12,550 nt of DNA, from the NCBI GenBank assembly GCA_015486785.1, contig WFQZ01000273.1, positions 1-12,550 on the forward strand. Reading direction: 5' to 3'. This DNA is from Thermoflexales bacterium (GTDB taxonomy: Bacteria; Chloroflexota; Anaerolineae; B4-G1; SLSP01). Positions 7,768-12,550 of this stretch are shown one piece after another; positions within the stretch are counted from its first letter, which is position 1; each line of letters starts with the position of its first letter. Below the pieces are notes generated by a model. The model was given only the letters and a program-made list of their open reading frames with translations, had not been told where the DNA came from and made no database searches. The position numbers and the translations under genes are program-made.

Positions 7768-8157
7768 ATGGCAAGTCGCATTAAGGCTATCAGTGCCTAT
7801 CGTCCCAAGATTGTGTTGGGAAAACGTGTTGATATGGAAGAGTTGGTCTCGTTCATCGCCCGCAGCACCGGTCTGAATGAAAGCGGAGTCCAGCAGGTGC
7901 TGTTGGAGTTGCGCGATACGGTCGTCTTCTTCGCCGCCTCCGGGCGTCCGGTCAAGCTGGAGGGATTGGGTATTTACACACCTTCGATTAACCTGGACGG
8001 AACGATCAAGATAGGGCACCGTGCCGACAACGTATTGAAAGATCGGCTCAACGCTGAGTTCCACGGTGAGGTGGTAAACCGCGAGAACATCGGTAAAACC
8101 AGTGATGAGCTGGTGGCTATGTGGAACGAGGAGCATTCAGACGATCCGGTAGCTTAG
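7768..8157 (+). CDS. HU/IHF-superfamily DNA-binding protein, extended form, 129 aa
   Basis: A nucleoid-type or structural DNA-binding protein. Residues about 20-110 read as an HU-like fold: helices MEELVSFIARSTGLNESGVQQVLLELRDTVVFFAASGRPVKLEGLGIYTPS match the HU N-terminal helices and first strand (compare the usual pattern ending in G-x-V-x-L-x-x-x-G-x-F). The later part, GTIKIGHRADNVLKDRLN, replaces the normal HU beta arm, and a tail NIGKTSDELVAMWNEEHSDDPVA follows. At 129 residues it is longer than classic HU (about 90) and resembles the HU-HIG/HU-like groups in which many paralogues occur per genome. It stands alone with its own strong ribosome site and is followed 6 bp later by a 22-bp tandem repeat array. 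A structural role is more likely than specific regulation, but DNA specificity cannot be read from sequence. Confidence 0.82.
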   Translation: MASRIKAISAYRPKIVLGKRVDMEELVSFIARSTGLNESGVQQVLLELRDTVVFFAASGRPVKLEGLGIYTPSINLDGTIKIGHRADNVLKDRLNAEFHGEVVNRENIGKTSDELVAMWNEEHSDDPVA

Positions 8158-8163
8158 TGGTTC

Positions 8164-8352
8164 GGATCCCTACCAGGAAACGAAGCGGATCCTAGTAGGA
8201 AACGAAGCGGATCCTAGTAGGAAACGAAGTGAATCCTAGTAGGAAACGGAGCGGATCCTAGTAGGAAACGAGGCGGATCCTAGTAGGAAACGAAGTGAAT
8301 CCTAGTAGGAAACGAAACGGATCCTACTAAGAAACGAAGCGAATCCTACTAC
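8164..8352 (+). repeat. 22-bp tandem repeat array, about 8.5 units
   Basis: Unit starts are 8164 (23 bp, divergent), 8187, 8209, 8231, 8253, 8275, 8297 and 8319, with a half unit at 8341-8352. Most units begin GGATCC and carry the odd palindrome TCCTAGTAGGA followed by AACGAAGC. Substitutions are few; the junction alternates between AAGC-GG and AAGT-GA, with the T-GA form repeated 66 bp apart (three units), which suggests duplication in blocks of three. The period is not a multiple of three, there is no spacer sequence (so not CRISPR), and no gene crosses it. It begins directly after the HU-like stop codon. The period is close to two helical turns. Confidence 0.95.
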
Positions 8353-8357
8353 GGGGA

Positions 8358-8510
8358 TAACTGCTCATCGCAAAGGACGCGGAGGGCGCAGAGAAGGGCT
8401 AAAGATGACTTCTCTGCGCCCTTTGTGCTGGGGGGAAGGGACGTGCGTCGCCGCAAGAGGCGCGCAGAAAAGTTCCCCTTTACCTCCGCGACCTTGGCAG
8501 TGAGCAGTTA
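8358..8510. mobile_element. MITE-like 153-bp element with 28-bp imperfect terminal inverted repeats
   Basis: Left terminus 8358-8385 begins TAACTGCTCA and ends GCGGAGG. The reverse complement of the right terminus 8483-8510 matches it at 24 of 28 positions, including the first ten. Both outer ends are TA, which fits the TA target duplication of IS630/Tc1-mariner-type elements, the internal element then being 149 bp. It has no coding capacity. Inside are a perfect 14-bp hairpin (8383-8422) and a second, weaker fold (GGGGAA near 8433 with TTCCCC at 8473-8478). No transposase is in the window. Element status is inferred from structure only; a dispersed palindromic repeat of other origin is the alternative. 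Confidence 0.6.
8383..8422. repeat. Perfect 14-bp inverted repeat inside the MITE-like element
   Basis: AGGGCGCAGAGAAG (8383-8396) and CTTCTCTGCGCCCT (8409-8422) pair perfectly around a 12-nt loop. On the plus strand only TTG follows, so the T tract of a standard terminator is missing, though the stem could still stop or protect the HU-like transcript. It overlaps the inner end of the left terminal repeat. Confidence 0.8.
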
Positions 8511-8519
8511 CCTCTGATG

Positions 8520-8525
8520 TATAAT
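8520..8525 (+). promoter_or_regulatory. Candidate -10 box of the GH31-Nudix operon
   Basis: A perfect TATAAT lies 30 bp before the GH31 ATG at 8556. The best -35-like hexamer, TTGGCA (8494-8499), is 20 bp upstream, longer than the optimal 17, and lies within the right terminal repeat of the MITE-like element. No better -35 is visible at 16-18 bp. The box also overlaps an in-frame ATG at 8517, which argues against that ATG as the start. Confidence 0.5.
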
Positions 8526-8555
8526 CAGCCCATTCTGAGCGCACAGGAGAGACCT

Positions 8556-11081
8556 ATGGCAATGAAAAACGTCCTCGAAGCCCTGCGAGCCATCGGCATG
8601 CAGAACCTCGGTTACGCTTCCAGCTACGCCTACCGCAAAGCGTGGATTGAAGCGCATTGGGAAAGTCCCGATCACTCTACCACCGGATTGACTTTCGCCC
8701 GTGCCTTGCGCCGCCGCCTGGCTCAAGACGATGCCCGTACTTGGCCCGCGCATTGGGAATCGCCCGGCGCAGTGTGCCGCATCCAAAACACATCACGAGG
8801 CGCACGCCTCACCACCCAGCGTGGCGCAATGGAGATTGATTTCCTGGCCTCGGATTTGGTGCGGATCACCATCGTGCCCGCCAACGAGCCGCCGGCCCCG
8901 CCCGTCCCTTACGCCATCGCCAAGCCGCCGGAGGCCTGGGATATTCCCCCGTTCACCTCGCTCAGCAACGACGAGGCCTTGTTCCTGCACACGGACACGA
9001 TGACGCTCGGCGTGATGCTGGAAACGTCCCGTATCTTCATCGCGGATGCGCACGGTCACTTGCTGCGGGCCGACCTTGACGTGGGATTCGCGCCGCGCGG
9101 CGCAATCCGCCACCGCACTTCCCTGAGCAACCAAGAGCAAATCTTCGGTCTGGGAGAGCACACCACCCCCGGCAACCGTCGCGGACGCACCCACATTATG
9201 TGGAATCGTGACCCGGCAGGCTACACCGCAGGCGATGAGCCGATCAATCTCAACATCCCGGTATACTTGGGCATCCAACCGGGGGCACAGGCTTACCTCG
9301 TTTTCTACGAAAACCCCACTTACGCCGAATTTGACTTGGGCTACACCACCGACAACGTCGCCGAGCACCGATTTGCCGGCGGGATGCTGCGTTACTATGT
9401 AGCCATCGGCACAACGGCGCAAGTGCTCACCCGCTACACCGAATTGACCGGTCGCCATCCGCTCCCGCCGCTGTGGATGCTGGGCTATCAGCAGAGCCGC
9501 TGGTCCTACGCCTCCGAGGAGCGCGTCCGCAAGCTGGCGCGAGATTTCCAGGAGCACGAAGTCCCCTGCGATGTCATCTACCTGGATATTGACTACATGG
9601 ATGGCTTCCGCTGCTTCACCTGGGACCGGCAGCGATTCCCCGATCTGCCGGGGCTGGCCGCCGATCTCCGCGAGCAGGGCATCAAACTCATCACGATCAT
9701 TGACCCAGGCATCAAACGAGACCCGGATTACGCCGTGTATCGGGAAGGCGTGCAGGGGCAACACTTCTGCACCTTGCCCGATGGGAACATTTTCCACGCG
9801 CCGGTGTGGCCGGGGATGTGCGCCTTTCCCGATTTCACCAATCCCGCCACCCGCCGTTGGTGGGGCGAACTCTACCGCCCGCTGGTGGACATCGGCATTG
9901 CCGGGTTCTGGAACGATATGAACGAACCGGCGGTCTTTTCCAACGGCTTCGATCCGACTTTGCCCGAACCGGTGCAGCATCACCTGGAGGGACGCGGCGG
10001 CGATCATCGGCAAGCGCATAACATCTACGGTATGCAGGAGGTGCGTGCCACCCACGAAGGACTTTCGCGCCTGCGCCCCGATCATCGCCCGGTCGTGATC
10101 ACTCGCGCGGGCTGGGCCGGGGTTCAGCGGTACGCCCTCTCGTGGACCGGAGACAATGAAAGTTCCTGGGAATCGCTCAAACTCACCATCCCGATGGTCG
10201 TCGGGCTGGGACTTTCCGGGTTGGGTTTCACCGGGGCCGATGTGGGGGGCTTCGTGGGCGAAGCCGACGGCGAACTGTTCACCCGCTGGATACAAATGGG
10301 AGCTTTCATGCCTCTCTACCGCGCTCACACGGTCCTAGGGACGCCCGATCAAGAGCCGTGGAGCTACGGCGAGCCGTACCTGAGCATCGTGCGGCGATTT
10401 ATCCAACTGCGCTATGAACTGCTGCCCTACCTCTACACAGCCACTTGGCAGATGAGTACCCGAGGTTGGCCGATGGTGCGCCCCCTGTGGTGGGACGATC
10501 CCCAAGCTCCGCGCGTGGATGATAGTTTCCTGTGCGGTGATCATCTGCTCGTCGCCCCCATCACCGAGCCGCAAACGGACACCCGCGAGGTGGTGCTCCC
10601 GCAAGGCACGTGGTACGAGTTCTGGACCAACCGCCGCTACCAGTCTGCGGTCACCGCCTACGCGCCGCTGGAAACAATGCCGCTCTTTGTCCGCGAGGGG
10701 GCCGTGCTCACGCTGGGAGAGTATGGCGCGAGCGTCGAACGACGACTCCAAAAGTTCCTGCGCCTGCACCTCTACCCGCTCACCACGGACGGGCAAGCGG
10801 TCACCGAATTGTACGAGGATGCCGGGGATGGATACGGGGACTCGCGTCTCAGCCGCTTCACCCAGCAGCGGGCCGCCGACAAACTCATCCTCACCTGGGA
10901 AAGCGCGGGCGATTACCGCCCGCCTTACGAGCACATTGAGTTGCTGCTCAACGGCCTCGACCGCGCCCCGCGCGAGGTGCGGGCCGACGGCGAACCTTAT
11001 CCGCTCGTCTCGGTAGACCCGGTGCGCCATACCGCGCTGCTAGGCGTGCCGCTCTTCTCTAAGTTGGAGATCGCCCTATGA
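8556..11081 (+). CDS. GH31 glycoside hydrolase, alpha-glucosidase type, 841 aa
   Basis: A retaining exo-glycosidase releasing alpha-linked sugars (glucose or xylose) from oligosaccharides. No signal peptide is visible, so it is probably cytoplasmic. Seen: N-terminal galactose-mutarotase-like region with EQIFGLGEHTTPGNRRG (about 193-208); TIM barrel with DVIYLDIDYMDGFRCFTWD (339-357), nucleophile D454 in WNDMNEP (452-458), and acid/base candidate D533 in SWTGDN (529-534); then the beta domain with VLPQGTWYEFWTNRRYQS. The first 75 residues are not obvious GH31 sequence and contain AHWESP twice (33-38, 65-70). Start 8556 is chosen for AGGAGA (8545-8550) 5 nt upstream; an in-frame ATG at 8517 lies on the TATAAT box and lacks a ribosome site. 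The stop overlaps the Nudix start (ATGA). Exact substrate is not determinable; alpha-xylosidase is an alternative. Confidence 0.95.
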   Translation: MAMKNVLEALRAIGMQNLGYASSYAYRKAWIEAHWESPDHSTTGLTFARALRRRLAQDDARTWPAHWESPGAVCRIQNTSRGARLTTQRGAMEIDFLASDLVRITIVPANEPPAPPVPYAIAKPPEAWDIPPFTSLSNDEALFLHTDTMTLGVMLETSRIFIADAHGHLLRADLDVGFAPRGAIRHRTSLSNQEQIFGLGEHTTPGNRRGRTHIMWNRDPAGYTAGDEPINLNIPVYLGIQPGAQAYLVFYENPTYAEFDLGYTTDNVAEHRFAGGMLRYYVAIGTTAQVLTRYTELTGRHPLPPLWMLGYQQSRWSYASEERVRKLARDFQEHEVPCDVIYLDIDYMDGFRCFTWDRQRFPDLPGLAADLREQGIKLITIIDPGIKRDPDYAVYREGVQGQHFCTLPDGNIFHAPVWPGMCAFPDFTNPATRRWWGELYRPLVDIGIAGFWNDMNEPAVFSNGFDPTLPEPVQHHLEGRGGDHRQAHNIYGMQEVRATHEGLSRLRPDHRPVVITRAGWAGVQRYALSWTGDNESSWESLKLTIPMVVGLGLSGLGFTGADVGGFVGEADGELFTRWIQMGAFMPLYRAHTVLGTPDQEPWSYGEPYLSIVRRFIQLRYELLPYLYTATWQMSTRGWPMVRPLWWDDPQAPRVDDSFLCGDHLLVAPITEPQTDTREVVLPQGTWYEFWTNRRYQSAVTAYAPLETMPLFVREGAVLTLGEYGASVERRLQKFLRLHLYPLTTDGQAVTELYEDAGDGYGDSRLSRFTQQRAADKLILTWESAGDYRPPYEHIELLLNGLDRAPREVRADGEPYPLVSVDPVRHTALLGVPLFSKLEIAL

Positions 11082-11653
11082 GCCGCAAGCCCTGGAAAGT
11101 GCTGAGCACCGACTATCCTTATCACCATCGCATGTTCCGCCTGCGCCGTGACCGGCTCCTGCTGCCCAATGACATCTGCGCCACCTTCACTTACGTGACC
11201 AAATCTCCGGCGGTCTTCATCCTGCCGGTCACGCCGCAAGGGGAGCTGATACTCATCCGGCAGTACCGGTACATCGCCGAGACCTGGCTCTGGGAAATTC
11301 CGGCGGGCGGCAGCCACGACTTCAGCGGATCGGATTGGACGGAACTGGTACGCCGCGAGCTTTGGGAAGAAATCGGCGGGCGGGCCGAAGAAGTCCGCCC
11401 GCTGGGGCCGTTCCGTGGCGCGAGCGGGCTGCTGCGCCAACAATTCTACGCTTACCTCGCCTTGGGGGTGACGCTTGATCCGAACAATCACCCAGAAGCC
11501 ACCGAAATCATCGAAGTCCACCCTATGCCCATCCCCCAGGCTCTGGCGCGTCTCCGCGAAGGGCCAACCGACGCCTTGGATGGCTACGTGGCCCTCAAAT
11601 ACGAGCCGCTGCTCCTCCAGATCGCAGAGCGGCTTCGGCAACACTCAGCGTAA
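11078..11653 (+). CDS. Nudix hydrolase, ADP-sugar pyrophosphatase type, 191 aa
   Basis: Cleaves nucleoside diphosphates linked to another moiety. The form LILIRQYRYIAETWLWEIPAGG upstream of the box resembles ADP-ribose/ADP-sugar pyrophosphatases. Nudix box: G77-G78 ... R93-E94-L95-W96-E97-E98-I99-G100, so the metal-binding REL-x-EE-x-G core is intact. Odd: compared with the usual spacing the stretch before RREL (SHDFSGSDWTELV) is two residues longer, the upstream Glu of the G-x5-E part is replaced (S85, with D86 next), and the final hydrophobic position is G101. It begins inside the GH31 stop (ATGA), so the two are almost certainly co-translated; a role in ADP- or NDP-sugar turnover beside glucan degradation is plausible but inferred. 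Confidence 0.9.
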   Translation: MSRKPWKVLSTDYPYHHRMFRLRRDRLLLPNDICATFTYVTKSPAVFILPVTPQGELILIRQYRYIAETWLWEIPAGGSHDFSGSDWTELVRRELWEEIGGRAEEVRPLGPFRGASGLLRQQFYAYLALGVTLDPNNHPEATEIIEVHPMPIPQALARLREGPTDALDGYVALKYEPLLLQIAERLRQHSA

Positions 11654-11703
11654 GAGGCGCGAGATCGCCGAGGGAAGTCAACCCGCTGCGATCTACGCGC
11701 CTC
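11654..11703. terminator. Long imperfect hairpin after the GH31-Nudix operon
   Basis: GAGGCGCGAGATCG (11654-11667) pairs with CGATCTACGCGCCTC (11689-11703), 14 bp with one bulged base, around a 21-nt loop. It begins one base after the Nudix stop codon. No T tract follows on either strand, so terminator function is inferred from position and stem strength. Confidence 0.45.
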
Positions 11704-11706
11704 TCG

Positions 11707-11740
11707 CGTGAACAATTACAAAAGTGGGGACTTGTTCACG
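11707..11740. terminator. Perfect 9-bp inverted repeat at the convergent junction
   Basis: CGTGAACAA (11707-11715) and TTGTTCACG (11732-11740) pair perfectly across a 16-nt loop. It lies between the converging ends of the Nudix and antitoxin genes and so could serve either transcript. It is not followed by a clear T run. The loop and inner arm contain AAAGTGGGGACTT (11721-11733), resembling 5585-5597. Confidence 0.4.
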
Positions 11741-11751
11741 TCAACTTTGGA

Positions 11752-12033
11752 TCAAGATGACGGCATAGGGTCACTCTCCGCCTCCACTTGATCCCAGAAA
11801 TCATCGTGCTTAATGCCTCCCGTCTCTCGAATCTGCTTCCTGGCGGCCTCCAAAATGGCCCGGAACTTTGGCGTGTAAGCCAACACCAAGCGATCTAGCT
11901 CATCTTGATCGTCTACGGCAAGCAATACCGCCGCCGGTTTCCCATTACGGGTGATGACAACCGGATCATCTTTGCACGCTCTCATATAGGCACTCAATTT
12001 AGCCTTGACCTCTACCACCGATGCTACCCTCAT
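11752..12033 (-). CDS. Phd/YefM-family antitoxin, 93 aa
   Basis: Neutralises the adjacent toxin and probably represses the operon. The first 50 residues, with VASVVEVKAKLSAYMRACKDDPVVITRNGKPAAVLLAVDD, are the Phd/YefM DNA-binding and dimerisation fold; the KPAAVLL strand and the upstream VITRNG are characteristic. The C-terminal part, rich in charged residues, would be the toxin-binding segment. It is second in the operon: its ATG overlaps the toxin stop (ATGA). It is preceded by AAGGAGGT, which should give strong independent translation. Length is normal. Base composition is lower in GC than the genes to the left, which suggests acquisition by transfer. Confidence 0.92.
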   Translation of the reverse strand: MRVASVVEVKAKLSAYMRACKDDPVVITRNGKPAAVLLAVDDQDELDRLVLAYTPKFRAILEAARKQIRETGGIKHDDFWDQVEAESDPMPSS

Positions 12034-12356
12034 AGCTGCACCTCCTTTTTTCCAATGAACAACCGATTTCCTCGTTTCACACCGATTGCCAAGATGTACA
12101 CTTGAGCCAGTTCTCGGTTCACTTCATAGAATACCCGAAATCGATTGCCGGGGCCGAAACGAAGCTCCCAGTCCGCCGCAAATGCGACGGCACGCTTCAA
12201 CGGCTTTCTATTTCTCGTCTCGACATCTGGCTCGAACCACAATTGGGTTTCAATCGTGTCATGAATCAATGAGTAGTACTTACGCTCGATTGTTCTCAGA
12301 TGCTGTTTGACCTGTGAGGTATAGATTAACTCAAATCGCTGTTTTAGTGACATCAT
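12030..12356 (-). CDS. RelE/ParE-superfamily toxin, 108 aa
   Basis: Probable ribosome-dependent mRNA interferase or gyrase-type toxin of a type II toxin-antitoxin pair; the two subtypes cannot be separated here. Seen: FELIYTSQVKQHLRTIERKYYSLIHDTIETQL (strand 1 and helices), TRNRKPLKRAV, then the strands ADWELRFGPGNRFRVFYEVNRELAQVYILAIGVKRGNRLFI typical of RelE/ParE. Start: a GTG at 12374 would add six residues but overlaps the TATAAT of the promoter, so the paired ATGs at 12356 and 12353 are preferred; 12356 is used. No ribosome site precedes them. Toxin lies before antitoxin, the reverse of the usual relBE order, with an ATGA overlap. Confidence 0.88.
   Translation of the reverse strand: MMSLKQRFELIYTSQVKQHLRTIERKYYSLIHDTIETQLWFEPDVETRNRKPLKRAVAFAADWELRFGPGNRFRVFYEVNRELAQVYILAIGVKRGNRLFIGKKEVQL
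12040..12047 (-). promoter_or_regulatory. Strong ribosome binding site of the antitoxin gene
   Basis: On the minus strand AAGGAGGT lies 6 nt before the antitoxin ATG and within the toxin's last codons. It is a full match to the anti-Shine-Dalgarno and contrasts with the absence of a site before the toxin. Confidence 0.88.
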
Positions 12357-12381
12357 AACTACAATTATAGTCACAATGTGA
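12347..12381 (-). promoter_or_regulatory. Candidate operator of the toxin-antitoxin operon
   Basis: The odd palindrome TCACA-A-TGTGA (12371-12381) lies in the spacer between -35 and -10. GTGAC (12347-12351) and GTCAC (12370-12374), with ATAA and TTAT inside, form a looser 28-bp inverted repeat covering the -10 box and the toxin start. Phd/YefM antitoxins commonly repress by binding palindromes at their promoter; which of these is used here is unknown. Confidence 0.4.
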
Positions 12382-12391
12382 GGTCTGTCAA
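12364..12391 (-). promoter_or_regulatory. Consensus sigma-70 promoter of the toxin-antitoxin operon
   Basis: Read on the minus strand: TTGACA (12391-12386), 16-bp spacer, TATAAT (12369-12364), both hexamers perfect. Seven bases separate the -10 box from the toxin ATG at 12356, so the expected first transcribed base is at or within a base or two of that A. Confidence 0.8.
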
Positions 12392-12404
12392 TAGTGAGTC
12401 CTCA

Positions 12405-12425
12405 AGTTCGGACGTGAGTTCGGAC
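12405..12425 (+). repeat. Short direct repeat upstream of the toxin promoter
   Basis: AGTTCGGAC occurs at 12405-12413 and 12417-12425, a 12-bp period. It lies 14 bp beyond the -35 of the toxin operon and about 80 bp before the last plus-strand gene. It could be a regulator site between divergent genes or a fragment of a mobile element end. Confidence 0.5.
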
Positions 12426-12501
12426 ATAGGGGTGGCAAAGACCGCCTAATTGGTGCAAAATAGGAGGAGAAAACACACATCACCAAGCAGGAGGTTACAA
12501 G

Positions 12502-12550
12502 ATGAAGCACATACCATTTGACCGAATTGCCAAGTTACTGTTCGACGAAC
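12502..12550 (+). CDS. Start of an unidentified protein (16 codons visible, cut off by window edge)
   Basis: ATG 12502 follows AGGAGG (12489-12494) at 7-nt spacing; a further AGGAGGAG lies at 12472-12479 region upstream. The visible protein reads MKHIPFDRIAKLLFDE. I do not recognise a family from so little. It is divergent from the toxin operon, and its upstream region is as low in GC as the TA pair, so it may belong to the same acquired segment. Confidence 0.6.
   Translation, partial: MKHIPFDRIAKLLFDE

Noticed and set aside
8164..8352. CRISPR array
   Set aside because: The 22-bp units abut one another with no unique spacers, and no cas genes are present.
8517..8555. Upstream ATG as the GH31 start
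   Set aside because: It overlaps a perfect TATAAT and has no ribosome site, whereas ATG 8556 has AGGAGA at good spacing.
8793..10328. Long minus-strand open frame (about 511 codons) opposite the GH31 gene
   Set aside because: It is antisense to a gene with clear catalytic motifs, has no recognisable domain, and is explained by GC-rich codon bias.
12357..12374. GTG at 12374 as the toxin start
   Set aside because: The added six codons lie on the -10 box, so the transcript from that promoter would not contain them.
1..12550. tRNA or rRNA genes
   Set aside because: No stretch showed cloverleaf arms with a T-loop GTTCRANNC signature in the right context, and no rRNA-like sequence was seen.

Overview
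The window looks like a chromosomal segment from a GC-rich bacterium, most likely Chloroflexota (Anaerolineae-like). This is inferred from the protein types (RNase J, an IorB-type subunit, a large GT-C/GT39-like membrane protein with a YDYDQGE motif, an extended HU-like protein) and from base composition. No rRNA or other marker gene is present to confirm it.

Left half, all minus strand (7466 down to 1): a polytopic GT39-like membrane protein, then after a 182-bp gap with a terminator-like hairpin a tight cluster of iorB-like gene, RNase J (GTG start), a GT4 glycosyltransferase (TTG start) and priA, which runs off the left edge. Gaps inside the cluster are 45 bp, 22 bp and a 4-bp ATGA overlap, so it is probably one operon joining RNA turnover and replication restart to a redox subunit and a sugar transferase.

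Middle (7467-8555): a divergent intergenic region, a 129-residue HU-like DNA-binding protein on the plus strand, then a non-coding block. That block holds about 8.5 copies of a 22-bp tandem repeat followed by a 153-bp MITE-like element with 28-bp imperfect terminal inverted repeats (24/28) bounded by TA. The element ends just upstream of a TATAAT box and the start of a GH31 glycosidase gene.

Right half: the GH31 alpha-glucosidase-type gene is coupled by an ATGA overlap to a Nudix hydrolase. Two strong hairpins fill the convergent junction that follows. Next comes a lower-GC module on the minus strand: a RelE/ParE-type toxin and a Phd/YefM-type antitoxin in toxin-first order, again overlapping by ATGA. 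Its promoter is a perfect consensus (TTGACA, 16 bp, TATAAT) placed so that the toxin message should start at or next to its ATG, making it probably leaderless, while the antitoxin has a full AAGGAGGT ribosome binding site. The first 16 codons of an unidentified plus-strand gene close the window.

The strongest non-standard signals are the HU gene/22-bp repeat/MITE block and the leaderless toxin-first TA operon. I did not find convincing evidence of a wholly new multi-gene system.
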